DNA from: Alphaproteobacteria bacterium HGW-Alphaproteobacteria-7
GTDB taxonomy: Bacteria > Pseudomonadota > Alphaproteobacteria > Sphingomonadales > Sphingomonadaceae
Reading direction: 5' to 3'
Length of the DNA: 64,000 nucleotides
NCBI GenBank assembly: GCA_002842735.1
Contig: PHEB01000014.1
Coordinates: forward strand, 1 to 64,000
This document shows, piece after piece, positions 43,060-52,545 of this stretch. The notes beneath the pieces are model-generated. The model searched no databases. It was not told the DNA's origin and saw only the letters and a program-made list of their open reading frames with translations. The first letter of the stretch is position 1. Each line of letters opens with the position of its first letter. Both the position numbers and the translations under genes were made by a program.

Positions 43060-46000
43060 GGCTGATCTTCGCTTTCAGGAAGTTGAACAGGTTTTGCAGC
43101 AGGATTGGCGGGCACGAACCGGCCACCTTCGGCCTTGAGCAGCCCGCGGTCGACCGGATTGCCGAGGAAATCGACATCCCACAGCGATCGCACCATCGTG
43201 GCCAGTTCGTAGAAATTTTCCGAACGGACATTGACCTTGAACCGGATCGGCAGCTTCGCCAGACGCCGGGTGACAAAGTTCTGACTGGTGCCTTCCCCCT
43301 GCCGCACCCCGTCAAAATCGAAATTGGTGATAATCTCACCCGCCAGATCGCCGTTCAGGCCAACGCTCATTTGCCGGTAATCGAGCGAGCGCAGCGCCGA
43401 AAAGGCATAATTACCCATCGCGCCGAGGTCTTCGTAGGTGAGTTCACCAATATAGGCGACATTGCCGCCGGGCGCGCGGCTGACCAGCAATCCGCCGATG
43501 ATCCGTCCATTGCCGTCGGTATCGAACACTATCGGAACGGTGCCATCAAAGGTACCGGTCGCGCCCAGATTGGTGAGTTCCATCTGCGTCACAAAAGTGG
43601 CGGCATCCAGGCCGATAATCTCGAACACGTAGCGGCGTTCTTCCGGCTGGCTGAAATCCATTGCCAGCGGGCGCATCCGCAATTCGCCGCCCATGAAGGG
43701 GAAGCGCGCGTCTTCGAGGTTGAGCAGCGTGCCGTCCTTTACCTCAAACTGCACGGAGCCATCGAGCACCTCGATCCCCGGATTGATCGCCGCGATGCGC
43801 ACGCGCTGATCGGGGGCGGTGGTGAGGTTGAGCAGGTCGGTGAACCGCACCTCGCCCGCAAGTCCCCGAACCGGGCCGAATGCTGCGGCGAAATTGACGC
43901 CATCGCTGGCAAAGGTGCCGTTGCTGGTGATGTCATCGCCAATCCAGTCGATCCGGCCATTACCGCTGACCGTGCCATCGGCAAAAGCGATCACCCCTTT
44001 GGCAAGATAGGACAGGTCTTCGGGCTGGAGGCGTTTGTCGAACACTATGCCGGGAACTGATAGCCGTGCGTTCCCACGTGCCGTGTCAAGTTGGTGGGTG
44101 ATTGCCACCGATGTCACCATTTTGTCTGACGCGGGGTGGCGCAGCGCCGCGTCGGCGGTGATCGCGTTGCCATCAAACAGCAGGCTCGCACCGCGCGCGA
44201 TGAGCGGTTTGAACCGGGGTTCGCCTTCAACGACGCGGTCGGTCAAAGTGAACGCGCCGTCGCCCACCCGAAGCACACCATCGGCAAATGACCAGCGCCC
44301 GGCCAGCGCGCCGATATCGAGCGGGACGACCTCCATCTGCGCCGCACCGCCCGCAAATTCGCCGCTGATTTCGCCTGCCAGGCTGCCGGTGAGGCTGGCA
44401 GCGGACAGACGTATCTCGCTGCCCGGCGCACCGATCTGCGCAGCCAACGCGGTAATGGCGAAGGGCGAAGGGTAGCGCAGCACCACCGCATCAGCGGCAA
44501 GATTTGCAGGGCTATCGCCAAGGGTGCCGGCCAGCGCAAGCGGCCCGGTGCGGGCAGCCAGCCTGATATCCGACGCATAGGCCAGCATCGGCCCGCCGCC
44601 TTCGGGGCACAGCGTGATCGCCTGACCGGCAAGCCGCAATCCGGACAGTGCCAGCGCGCCGAACCGCACCGGCATACAGCGTGTGCCCACCGCAAGCCCG
44701 CCCTGCGCCGACCAGGCTCCCTCCAGCGGCAAGGTGAGGTCAGTTACGCCGCCGCCCGGCAAATCGCCGCTCGCGGTGATCAACCCGGCAAAGTCGATGA
44801 CCCCGCCGCGCATCTGCCGCAACGTCATACGCGGGATCGCCAGCCGGTTCGCGCCCGCAGCGTAGTCCGCCATTGCCAGCCGCAGCGTCCAGCCATCTCC
44901 CGGCTCCTGCTCGATCCGGCCATTGAAGCTGGGCAGGCCTTCGCCGCCCGCAAGGATATTGCCGCGCAGCCCGGAAAGCCCCTCACCCGCAATCCCGGCA
45001 TTGATCTGCGACAGCGCCAGCACCCGCGTGCCCGCGCGGCTGGTCAGCGCAGCTTCGGGGACGATCAGCGCGATCTCGCCGCGCTTGTGCCGCACAATCG
45101 CCTCGGCGGAGAAACGCGATCCGGTCAGCGCACGATCCACCCCGCCGCGCGCCTTGGCGATCAGCGGGGCGAGCAACGTGCCTTCCAGCCCGCGCTCGGC
45201 AGCGGCAAGGCTGGCGGTGAGATCGGCGGCAGGAGTAATTCCCGCGCCGCGCAGGGTGCCTTCCCACTGCCCCCGGCTGGCATCACTCGGCCCGCGCCAC
45301 GCGCCATCGGCGGATAGGCTCGCCAAACGGCCTTGCGGCGCGGTGACATTGGCAAGCGCCAGGTCATGCGCGATTGCCAAACCGCTTTCGCCCCAGTTTA
45401 TCTTGGCGGTGCCGGACAGGGCATCGCCTGAAACCCCCGCCATGGCGATCCCGCCGCCCTCAACGACAAGATCGGCTTCGGCTCCGGTAAAATCGCGCTT
45501 TAATGACAGCGCGGTGCCGATATCGGCGCGCGTCATGCTGGCCCCGCCGCAAGCGAGGTCGCCGATCCGCAACGGGCCGGACAGGCTGGGCGCGCCGCTT
45601 GCCGTAGTCAGCTTGCCATAGAGCGTCGCGCGCTCCACCCGGCAGCCGTCGACCCCGATTCCCGGCGCGGTTGCCGCGAGCGTTCCGGCAAAGCCATCAT
45701 CGAGCCGCCCAGCCCCGTCGAGCGTGATGCCCACTGCGCCAAAATCGCTTTGGATCAGCGCGCGTGCATCATTCACCACCACATCAATTGCGGGCAATGC
45801 AGGCGGTTCGGCGCTGTCAGTGAATACCAGCGGATCAAGCGCACCAAGGCTGAATACGCCGTCCTGATAGGTGCCAAACACCCGCGTGCCGTCCAACGTC
45901 ACCCGCCGCACCTCCGGCCCGGCCCAGCCCACGCCAAGTTCCACCACCATCCGCCGCGCGGTCAGATCAGGGCGCGCCGGATCGCCCACCACCAGATTTT

Positions 46001-46244
46001 CGATCACCTGTATGCGCGGGCCGATGGCGATGATGTCGTAAGTGGCCGGAACGCCATTGGTGGCGAGATAATCGTCGATAAAATCGCTGGCGATGCGTTC
46101 CCGGTCAATCCATGCTGCGCTGCCCGCGACCAGCGTCGCAATCGCGCCGCCAGCAGCGATGCGGGTACGCCAGCGGCGCGGCCAGAACCACCGCCGCGCG
46201 CCATCCCGGGCACTCTCTATATGCTGCTCATCCGCCACCGGCAT
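43056..46244 (-). CDS. ydbH: YdbH family AsmA-like intermembrane lipid transport protein
   Basis: A 1062-residue envelope-spanning protein. One N-terminal membrane segment (WRTRIAAGGAIATLVAGSAAWI) is followed by an extended repeat of beta-strands with 'GxxxDGxxxxGN/DG' style turns, as in AsmA/TamB/YhdP/YdbH lipid conduits. The C-terminal ~200 residues (VRIAAINPGIEVLDGSVQFEV, then MGNYAFSALRSLDYRQMSVGLNGDL in part) are the most conserved YdbH part. Start ATG at 46244 is preferred over a TTG three codons upstream. The stop overlaps ynbE. Divergent from radC with only ~37 nt between. Confidence 0.9.
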   Translation of the reverse strand: MPVADEQHIESARDGARRWFWPRRWRTRIAAGGAIATLVAGSAAWIDRERIASDFIDDYLATNGVPATYDIIAIGPRIQVIENLVVGDPARPDLTARRMVVELGVGWAGPEVRRVTLDGTRVFGTYQDGVFSLGALDPLVFTDSAEPPALPAIDVVVNDARALIQSDFGAVGITLDGAGRLDDGFAGTLAATAPGIGVDGCRVERATLYGKLTTASGAPSLSGPLRIGDLACGGASMTRADIGTALSLKRDFTGAEADLVVEGGGIAMAGVSGDALSGTAKINWGESGLAIAHDLALANVTAPQGRLASLSADGAWRGPSDASRGQWEGTLRGAGITPAADLTASLAAAERGLEGTLLAPLIAKARGGVDRALTGSRFSAEAIVRHKRGEIALIVPEAALTSRAGTRVLALSQINAGIAGEGLSGLRGNILAGGEGLPSFNGRIEQEPGDGWTLRLAMADYAAGANRLAIPRMTLRQMRGGVIDFAGLITASGDLPGGGVTDLTLPLEGAWSAQGGLAVGTRCMPVRFGALALSGLRLAGQAITLCPEGGGPMLAYASDIRLAARTGPLALAGTLGDSPANLAADAVVLRYPSPFAITALAAQIGAPGSEIRLSAASLTGSLAGEISGEFAGGAAQMEVVPLDIGALAGRWSFADGVLRVGDGAFTLTDRVVEGEPRFKPLIARGASLLFDGNAITADAALRHPASDKMVTSVAITHQLDTARGNARLSVPGIVFDKRLQPEDLSYLAKGVIAFADGTVSGNGRIDWIGDDITSNGTFASDGVNFAAAFGPVRGLAGEVRFTDLLNLTTAPDQRVRIAAINPGIEVLDGSVQFEVKDGTLLNLEDARFPFMGGELRMRPLAMDFSQPEERRYVFEIIGLDAATFVTQMELTNLGATGTFDGTVPIVFDTDGNGRIIGGLLVSRAPGGNVAYIGELTYEDLGAMGNYAFSALRSLDYRQMSVGLNGDLAGEIITNFDFDGVRQGEGTSQNFVTRRLAKLPIRFKVNVRSENFYELATMVRSLWDVDFLGNPVDRGLLKAEGGRFVPANPAAKPVQLPESEDQP

Positions 46245-46281
46245 CGTCCCCAACCCTTGCGCGCATCATCGCTCAAAGGCA

Positions 46282-47052
46282 ATGAGCAGGCAGGATCAAT
46301 TCCTGCCGGGGGTCGCATTGCCGGAAGCTGAAGACCATTTCGATTTTGGAGGCGAACCGCCTGCCCGTTCGGACGCGGGCAAATCGGCGGGTGACGGCCA
46401 CCGCGCGCGCCTGCGTGAAAGGCTGCTGTGCGGCGGGGCCGAGGCGCTCGCGGATTACGAAGTGCTCGAATACCTGCTGTTCGCCGCAATACCGCGCGGC
46501 GATACCAAACCCATCGCCAAGGCGCTGATCGCGCAGTTCGGCAGCCTTGCAGGCGTGCTTAACGCCGATCCCAAGTCGTTGCAGCGCGTGAAGGGCGTCG
46601 GCGAAGCCAGCGCCGCCGCGATCAAATCGGTCAGCATCGCGGCGCGGCGCATGACTCGCGGCGAAATCATCAAAAAGCCGGTGCTGGGTTCCTGGCAGGC
46701 GCTGATCGATTACCTTACCACCGATATGGCGCATCTGACGGTGGAGCGCGTGCGCATCCTTTACCTCGACACCAAAAACCGGCTGATCGAGGATCATCAC
46801 CTTGGTGACGGATCGATTGACGAGGCTGCGATCCATCCGCGCGAAGTGATCCGACGGGCGATGGATCTGGGGGCGGCGGCGATGATTCTGGTGCATAATC
46901 ATCCCAGCGGCAGCCCCGAACCCAGCCGCGCCGACATCCAGATCACGCAACGCATCGCTGAGGCCGGACGGTTGCTCGGCGTGACTGTCCACGATCACGT
47001 CATCATCGGTCGCGAAGGGCACACCTCGCTCAGAGCCAAGGGGCTGATCTGA
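46282..47052 (+). CDS. radC: RadC family JAMM-domain protein
   Basis: A 256-residue protein of unsettled function, once linked to DNA repair. N-terminal helix-hairpin-helix (FGSLAGVLNADPKSLQRVKGVG in part) and a C-terminal JAB/MPN zinc domain with ILVHNHPSGSPEPSRAD, the HxH...S..D metal motif. The N-terminal ~40 residues are variable and polar. It is monocistronic, divergent from ydbH and 69 nt before purB. Confidence 0.93.
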   Translation: MSRQDQFLPGVALPEAEDHFDFGGEPPARSDAGKSAGDGHRARLRERLLCGGAEALADYEVLEYLLFAAIPRGDTKPIAKALIAQFGSLAGVLNADPKSLQRVKGVGEASAAAIKSVSIAARRMTRGEIIKKPVLGSWQALIDYLTTDMAHLTVERVRILYLDTKNRLIEDHHLGDGSIDEAAIHPREVIRRAMDLGAAAMILVHNHPSGSPEPSRADIQITQRIAEAGRLLGVTVHDHVIIGREGHTSLRAKGLI

Positions 47053-47121
47053 CGGGCTTGCCATCCGCGCCCCGCCCGCCTAGCCCGCGCCCCAAGTTTG
47101 ACCCTTCAACCGGAGCCACCC

Positions 47122-48432
47122 ATGGTCCCCCGCTATGCCCGCCCGCAAATGACCGCCTTGTGGGAACCCGAAGCGAAATATCGCATCTGGTTCGAGATTG
47201 AGGCGCACGCCACCGAGAAGCTCGGCGAACTTGGCGTGGTGCCGCCATCTGCCGCCAAGGCGCTGTGGGACTGGTGGGCAACCGATCCGGTGATTGATGT
47301 TCCCGCCATCGACGCAATCGAGGCGGTGACCAAGCATGACGTGATCGCCTTCCTCACCTGGGTGGCCGAGCAGGTCGGTGATGAAGCGCGCTTCATGCAT
47401 CAAGGCATGACATCATCGGACGTGCTCGACACAACGCTGTCAGTGCAGCTGGCGCGCGCGACCGATATTCTGATCGCCGATACCGACGCGCTGCTAGCGG
47501 CGATCAAAACCCGCGCGATGGAGCACAAATACACGCCGACAATCGGCCGCAGCCACGGTATTCATGCCGAGCCAGTCACATTCGGGCTGAAACTGGCGCA
47601 GGCCTATGCCGAATTTGACCGCTGCCGTGCGCGGCTGATCGCGGCGCGGGCGGAGATTGCGACTTGCGCGATCAGCGGCGCTGTCGGCACCTTTGCCAAT
47701 GTCGATCCGGCGGTTGAGGCGCACGTTGCCGAGAAACTCGGCCTCGCCATCGAACCTGTTTCCACGCAGGTAATCCCGCGTGATCGCCACGCAATGTATT
47801 TCGCCACGCTCGCGGTGGTGGCGGGCAGCATTGAACGGCTCGCGGTCGAAATCCGCCACCTGCAACGCACCGAGGTGCTGGAGGCGGAGGAATATTTCTC
47901 CCCCGGCCAAAAGGGATCGAGCGCGATGCCGCACAAGCGCAACCCGATACTCACCGAAAATTTGACCGGTCAGGCGCGCATGATCCGCGCCTATGCTCTG
48001 CCCGCGCTGGAGAATGTCGCGCTGTGGCACGAACGCGATATTTCGCATTCGTCGGTCGAACGCTTCATCGGGCCGGATGCGACCATCACGCTCGATTTCG
48101 CGCTGGCGCGGCTGACCGGGGTGGTCGAAAAGCTGCTGATTTATCCTGAACGGATGCAGAAAAACCTCGATGCGATGGGCGGCCTCGTCCATTCGCAGCG
48201 CGTGTTGCTCGCGCTGACGCAGGCAGGCGTGAGCCGCGAGGATGCCTATGCTCTGGTGCAGCGCAACGCGATGAAGGTGTGGGAATCGGACGGAAAGCTG
48301 TCGCTGCTCGATCTGCTCAAGGCTGACAGCCAAGTGACGGCGGCGCTTTCGCCGGCCGAGCTGGAGGAGAAATTCGACCTCGCCTACCACTTCGCCCAGG
48401 TCGACACGATCTTCGCGCGGGTATTCGGGTAA
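47122..48432 (+). CDS. purB: Adenylosuccinate lyase
   Basis: Catalyses two steps of purine synthesis (SAICAR to AICAR, and adenylosuccinate to AMP). The 436-residue product begins MVPRYARPQMTALWEPE, carries HQGMTSSDVLDT and the fumarase-superfamily signature GSSAMPHKRNPILTEN. The start at 47122 is the conserved N-terminus; the 8 extra codons upstream lack similarity. Likely monocistronic. Confidence 0.96.
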   Translation: MVPRYARPQMTALWEPEAKYRIWFEIEAHATEKLGELGVVPPSAAKALWDWWATDPVIDVPAIDAIEAVTKHDVIAFLTWVAEQVGDEARFMHQGMTSSDVLDTTLSVQLARATDILIADTDALLAAIKTRAMEHKYTPTIGRSHGIHAEPVTFGLKLAQAYAEFDRCRARLIAARAEIATCAISGAVGTFANVDPAVEAHVAEKLGLAIEPVSTQVIPRDRHAMYFATLAVVAGSIERLAVEIRHLQRTEVLEAEEYFSPGQKGSSAMPHKRNPILTENLTGQARMIRAYALPALENVALWHERDISHSSVERFIGPDATITLDFALARLTGVVEKLLIYPERMQKNLDAMGGLVHSQRVLLALTQAGVSREDAYALVQRNAMKVWESDGKLSLLDLLKADSQVTAALSPAELEEKFDLAYHFAQVDTIFARVFG

Positions 48433-48508
48433 GTTCGGCGATGCTGGACTCGGGAGCCAAATCGCCTAGGCTTGGCCAATCAATGGGCCATCGGGAGAGG
48501 CGTGCCTC

Positions 48509-48895
48509 GTGAAAATCCTTCGCACCATCATCTGGATTCTGGCGGCTTTGGGCTTCCTGATCTTTGCGATCTATAATTGGCGGCCTGTCGAATTGACGCT
48601 GTGGCAGAATCTTGTGCTGGAAACCAAGGTGCCGGTGCTGGCGCTGCTGGCGTTTGCAGCCGGGTTTGTGCCGCTGTGGGCCTATCACCTCAGCGTGAAA
48701 TGGGCACTGAACCGCAGGGTGCGGGCGCTGGAAAACTCGCTCAAGAACATGGCGCTGGCGCGGCAGGCCGAAACGGCAGTGCCAAACGCGTCGGCCGTGG
48801 TGGACAGCCCTGTGGATAAGGCAGGGACAAAAGCGGGAGAACCCGCCGACCCGTTCAACCCCTCAAACCCCGGCAGCGCGGAGGACGGCAAGTGA
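48509..48895 (+). CDS. LapA-domain membrane protein
   Basis: A 128-residue protein with two membrane segments (IWILAALGFLIFAIYNW and PVLALLAFAAGFVPLWAY) and a cytoplasmic coiled tail RRVRALENSLKNMALARQAE, then a Pro/Ala-rich end. This matches the LapA/DUF1049 pattern (E. coli LapA/YciS acts with LapB in LPS assembly control). Start is GTG at 48509. The stop overlaps the pyrF GTG, so it opens the lapA-pyrF-trpF-trpB-trpA run. Confidence 0.85.
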   Translation: MKILRTIIWILAALGFLIFAIYNWRPVELTLWQNLVLETKVPVLALLAFAAGFVPLWAYHLSVKWALNRRVRALENSLKNMALARQAETAVPNASAVVDSPVDKAGTKAGEPADPFNPSNPGSAEDGK

Positions 48896-49566
48896 GCAAT
48901 CCGATCTTCCTCGCGCTCGACATTCCGCAGCTGGAACCAGCCAAGGCGCTGCTATCCAAGGTCAAGGCACATATTGGCGGGGTCAAGCTGGGGCTGGAGT
49001 TTTTCTGCGCGCACGGCAGCCACGGGGTGCACGAAATTGCGCATATGGGCCTGCCGATCTTCCTCGATCTGAAGTTCCACGACATCCCCAACACCGTCGC
49101 TGCGGCGATGCAAGCGATCCATGTCTATCAGCCCGCGATTGTCACCGTCCACGCCAGCGGCGGGCGCGCGATGATGGAGGATGCCAAGGCGGCGGCGGCT
49201 GATGGCTGCAAGGTGGTGGCCGTCACCACCCTCACCAGCCTTGATGCCAATGATCTGACCGCCACCGGGGTTTATGGCAGCGCCGAAACGCAGGTGATGC
49301 GGCTGGCCGAACTCGCCCATGCGGCGGGATTGGACGGGGTGGTGTGTTCTGGGCAGGAAGTCGCCATGGTCAGCAAGGCGTGGCGCGATGGCTATTTCGT
49401 CGTCCCCGGCCTGCGCCCCAACGGCGGCGGCACCGGCGATCAGAAACGCGTCGTCACCCCCCGCGCCGCGCGCGACAATGGCGCGAGTGTGCTGGTAATC
49501 GGCCGCCCGATCAGCCGCGCGGACGACCCGGTTGACGCGGCGCGCGCGATCGAGGCGACGCTTTAG
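48892..49566 (+). CDS. pyrF: Orotidine 5'-phosphate decarboxylase
   Basis: Last step of UMP synthesis. The 224-residue TIM barrel has ALDIPQLEPAKALL, GGVKLGLEFF, the catalytic FLDLKFHDIPNTV (Lys/Asp tetrad) and FVVPGLRPNGGGTGDQKRVV in part, with the phosphate-gripping VIGRPISRADDP. GTG start overlaps the lapA stop as GTGA. trpF follows after 12 nt. Confidence 0.96.
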   Translation: MSNPIFLALDIPQLEPAKALLSKVKAHIGGVKLGLEFFCAHGSHGVHEIAHMGLPIFLDLKFHDIPNTVAAAMQAIHVYQPAIVTVHASGGRAMMEDAKAAAADGCKVVAVTTLTSLDANDLTATGVYGSAETQVMRLAELAHAAGLDGVVCSGQEVAMVSKAWRDGYFVVPGLRPNGGGTGDQKRVVTPRAARDNGASVLVIGRPISRADDPVDAARAIEATL

Positions 49567-49578
49567 CGGCGATTGCTT

Positions 49579-50217
49579 ATGCCCACTGCGATCAAGATCT
49601 GCGGGGTTTCAACGCCCGAAGCGCTCAGCGCCTGCATCGCCGCGCGCGCCGATTGGTGCGGGCTGAATTTCTACGCCCCCTCCCCGCGTTATGTCACCGG
49701 CACGCAGGCCGCCCGGCTGGCCGAGGTATCGGGCACCGCGATCCGCCGTGCGGGCGTGTTTGTCGATGCCGACGATGCGGCAATCGGTGACGCGGTCAGC
49801 GCGGGAAAGCTCGATGCGATCCAGCTGCACGGCGACGAAACGCCCGAACGCGCAGCCGCCGTGCGGGCGCGGTTCGGCTTGCCTGTGTGGAAAGTGCTGT
49901 GCGTGGCGAGCGTCGATGATATCGCGCGCGCTGATCGCTATGCCGGGACGGCGGATTTCATCCTGTTCGACGCCAAGACGCCCAAGGGCGCGATGCCCGG
50001 CGGCATGGGGTTGGTGTTCGATTGGTCGCTGCTGCGCCAGTATAAGGGCGCGCTGCCATGGGGCCTTGCAGGCGGGCTGACCCCGGCCAATGTTGCCGAA
50101 GCGGTGCGGCTGACCGGCGCGCCGCTGGTCGATACCTCATCGGGCGTGGAAAGCGCGCCCGGCATCAAGGACGTGGACAGAATCGCCGCCTTCTGCAAAG
50201 CGGCACGAAACACATAA
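49579..50217 (+). CDS. trpF: Phosphoribosylanthranilate isomerase
   Basis: Isomerises phosphoribosylanthranilate in tryptophan synthesis. The 212-residue barrel has KICGVSTPEAL, WCGLNFYAPSPRYV, IQLHGDETPE, FDAKTPKG and the phosphate-binding GLTPANVAEAVRLTGAPLVDTSSGVESAPGIKD in part. Start at ATG 49579; a TTG two codons earlier is unlikely. It is separated from trpB by a ~105-nt family B repeat. Confidence 0.95.
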   Translation: MPTAIKICGVSTPEALSACIAARADWCGLNFYAPSPRYVTGTQAARLAEVSGTAIRRAGVFVDADDAAIGDAVSAGKLDAIQLHGDETPERAAAVRARFGLPVWKVLCVASVDDIARADRYAGTADFILFDAKTPKGAMPGGMGLVFDWSLLRQYKGALPWGLAGGLTPANVAEAVRLTGAPLVDTSSGVESAPGIKDVDRIAAFCKAARNT

Positions 50218-50224
50218 CCAAACC

Positions 50225-50329
50225 CGTTCGCCCTGAGTCCTGAGTTTGTCGAAGGATCGAAGGGCCGTATTTCTTCTGCCACGGCGAAGAAGAGAAGGAC
50301 GGGGCTTCGACAGGCTCAGCCCGAACGGA
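50225..50329. repeat. Dispersed palindrome, family B (full copy) before trpB
   Basis: CCCGTTCGCCCTGAGTCCTG at the left and CAGGCTCAGCCCGAACGG at the right are inverted copies. Inside, GTCGAAGGATCG and GGGGCTTCGAC, and a TTCTTCTGCC/GGCGAAGAAG pair, extend the fold. The right end lies 3 nt before the trpB ATG, so it occupies the place of the ribosome binding site. Confidence 0.85.
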
Positions 50330-50332
50330 TTT

Positions 50333-51553
50333 ATGACCTTGGCAACCGTATTGAATTCCTTCCGCACCCAGCCCGATGATCGCGGGCATTTCGGCCAGTT
50401 TGGCGGGCGCTATGTAGCTGAAACGCTGATGCCGCTGGTGCTCGATCTGGAGCGCGAATATCGCGCCGCGCAGGCCGACCCGGCCTTCGCCGCCGAGTTC
50501 GACGACTTGCTGGAACATTACGTCGGCCGCCCCTCGCCGCTCTATTTCGCCCCGCGCCTGACCGAGGAGTTGGGCGGCGCGCAGGTGTGGCTCAAGCGCG
50601 ACGAGCTCAATCACACCGGCGCGCACAAGATCAACAATTGCATCGGCCAGATCCTGCTGGCGATGCGGATGGGCAAGACGCGGATCATCGCCGAAACCGG
50701 CGCGGGCCAGCACGGCGTGGCGACCGCCACCGTCTGCGCGCGCTTTGGCCTGCCTTGCGTGATCTACATGGGCGCAACCGACGTGGCGCGGCAGGCACCC
50801 AACGTGTTCCGCATGAAGCTGCTCGGCGCCGAGGTGATCCCCGTCACCAGCGGCGGCGCGACGCTGAAGGACGCAATGAACGAAGGGCTGCGCGACTGGG
50901 TCGCGAACGTCCATGACACCTTCTACATCATCGGCACGGCGGCTGGCCCGCATCCCTATCCGGAAATGGTGCGCAACTTTCAGAGCGTGATCGGCAAGGA
51001 AGCACGCGCGCAGATGCTGAGCCGCACCGGCCGCCTGCCCGATCTGCTGGTCGCCTGCATCGGCGGCGGATCGAACGCGCTGGGGCTGTTCCATCCCTTC
51101 CTCGATGATGCGGACGTGAAGATGCTCGGTGTCGAGGCGGCAGGGCATGGCTTGGATGGTGACGAACATGCAGCAAGCCTATTGGGCGGCTCGCCCGGCG
51201 TGCTCCACGGCAACCGCACCTATCTGCTGCAGGACGAGGACGGCCAGATCACCGAAGGCCACTCGATCAGCGCCGGATTGGACTATCCCGGCATCGGCCC
51301 GGAGCACGCATGGCTGAAGGAATCGGGCCGCGTGGATTACACCGCAGTCACCGATGACGAAGCACTGGAAGGCTTCCAACTGCTCTGCCGCACCGAGGGG
51401 ATCATTCCCGCGCTGGAGCCTGCCCACGCGATTGCCGCCGTGGCCAAGGTTGCGCCGACCATGCCCAAGGACAGCATCATTCTGATGAACCTGTGCGGGC
51501 GCGGCGACAAGGACATCTTCACCGTGGCCGAGCGTCTGGGGGTTGAGCTTTGA
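50333..51553 (+). CDS. trpB: Tryptophan synthase beta chain
   Basis: PLP enzyme that condenses indole with serine. The 406-residue product has [18 protein letters not shown], the PLP lysine Lys99 in [24 protein letters not shown] and the [18 protein letters not shown] loop. The start [10 protein letters not shown] at 50333 fits homologues, but no normal ribosome binding site precedes it because a repeat ends 3 nt upstream. Its stop overlaps the following small ORF. Confidence 0.96.
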   Translation: MTLATVLNSFRTQPDDRGHFGQFGGRYVAETLMPLVLDLEREYRAAQADPAFAAEFDDLLEHYVGRPSPLYFAPRLTEELGGAQVWLKRDELNHTGAHKINNCIGQILLAMRMGKTRIIAETGAGQHGVATATVCARFGLPCVIYMGATDVARQAPNVFRMKLLGAEVIPVTSGGATLKDAMNEGLRDWVANVHDTFYIIGTAAGPHPYPEMVRNFQSVIGKEARAQMLSRTGRLPDLLVACIGGGSNALGLFHPFLDDADVKMLGVEAAGHGLDGDEHAASLLGGSPGVLHGNRTYLLQDEDGQITEGHSISAGLDYPGIGPEHAWLKESGRVDYTAVTDDEALEGFQLLCRTEGIIPALEPAHAIAAVAKVAPTMPKDSIILMNLCGRGDKDIFTVAERLGVEL

Positions 51554-51768
51554 AATTCTATTGGCTTTTCATGGCTGCAATGGGTCTGACGCTCGCATCG
51601 AAGAGCTTCGTTCGTCCAAATTTGGCGAAACATGGCTGGACCCTAAAAAGCTGGCAAGCCGATCTTCTGGACTATCGCGCTGCTGTCATTTGGATTGTGG
51701 GTTGGCTTCTTCTTTTGGCCCTCGTGGAACTTCTAATTCGTTACCGGTCAAGAGTTATCAATGATTAA
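51550..51768 (+). CDS. Small membrane ORF between trpB and trpA
   Basis: A 72-residue frame that starts with TTG overlapping the trpB stop (TTGA) and ends 8 nt inside trpA. Two hydrophobic stretches ([15 protein letters not shown] and [20 protein letters not shown]) flank a basic middle. Base composition is near half GC, much lower than the trp genes beside it, and codon choice is unlike theirs (TTA-poor but CTT/TTC/AAA-rich). I recognise no family. It could be a recent insertion that kept translational coupling, or an alternative start at 51571 (MAAMGLTL). Confidence 0.55.
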   Translation: MKFYWLFMAAMGLTLASKSFVRPNLAKHGWTLKSWQADLLDYRAAVIWIVGWLLLLALVELLIRYRSRVIND

Positions 51769-52543
51769 CCGCCTCTCCACCACCTTCGCGCAGCCCCGTC
51801 CCGCACTCGTCTGCTTCATCACCGCAGGCGACGGCAACACGGCGGCCAATCTCGATGCGCTGGTCGAAGGCGGCGCGGATGTGATTGAGCTCGGCATGCC
51901 CTTCACCGATCCCATGGCCGATGGCCCCGCGATCCAGAGCGCCAATCTGCGCAGCCTTGGCGCGGGCACAACCACGGCGGATGTGCTGCGCTACGCCACC
52001 GATTTCCGCGCCCGGCACCCCGATGTGCCGCTGGTGCTGATGGGCTATGCCAACCCGATGGTGCGGCGCGGGCCGGAGTGGTTTGCTGACGCGGCGGCGC
52101 AGGCAGGTGTTGACGGCGTCATCTGCGTCGACATTCCGCCCGAGGAGGACGACGCGCTCGGCCCCGCATTGCGCGAGCGTGGCATCGCCCCGATCCGCCT
52201 CGCCACCCCGACGACCGACGCCGCGCGACTGCCGCAGGTGCTCGCCGGATCGGAAGGGTTCCTGTATTACGTCTCGGTCGCCGGGATCACCGGCAAGCAG
52301 CAGGCGGTGCAGGCCAGCATCGAAGAGGCCGTGGCGCGGCTCAAGCAATCGACCGATCTGCCGATCGCCGTCGGCTTCGGCGTTCGCACGCCCGAACAGG
52401 CCGCCGCCATTGCCAAGGTGGCGGATGGCGTGGTGGTTGGCTCGGCCTTGGTGGAAATCTGCGGCGAATATGGCGCGGATGCTCCGGCCAAGCTAAGGGA
52501 GCTGACGTCTGCGCTGGCCGAGGCTGTGCACAGCGCCCGATAA
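51761..52543 (+). CDS. trpA: Tryptophan synthase alpha chain
   Basis: Cleaves indoleglycerol phosphate to indole, which is channelled to TrpB. The 260-residue barrel has the catalytic residues Glu43 and Asp54 in VIELGMPFTDPMADGP, ICVDIPPEED, FLYYVSVAGITG and the phosphate site GFGVRTPEQA. Start overlaps the small membrane ORF by 8 nt, so its translation may now rely on coupling to that frame rather than directly to trpB. Confidence 0.96.
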   Translation: MINRLSTTFAQPRPALVCFITAGDGNTAANLDALVEGGADVIELGMPFTDPMADGPAIQSANLRSLGAGTTTADVLRYATDFRARHPDVPLVLMGYANPMVRRGPEWFADAAAQAGVDGVICVDIPPEEDDALGPALRERGIAPIRLATPTTDAARLPQVLAGSEGFLYYVSVAGITGKQQAVQASIEEAVARLKQSTDLPIAVGFGVRTPEQAAAIAKVADGVVVGSALVEICGEYGADAPAKLRELTSALAEAVHSAR

Positions 52544-52545
52544 TT

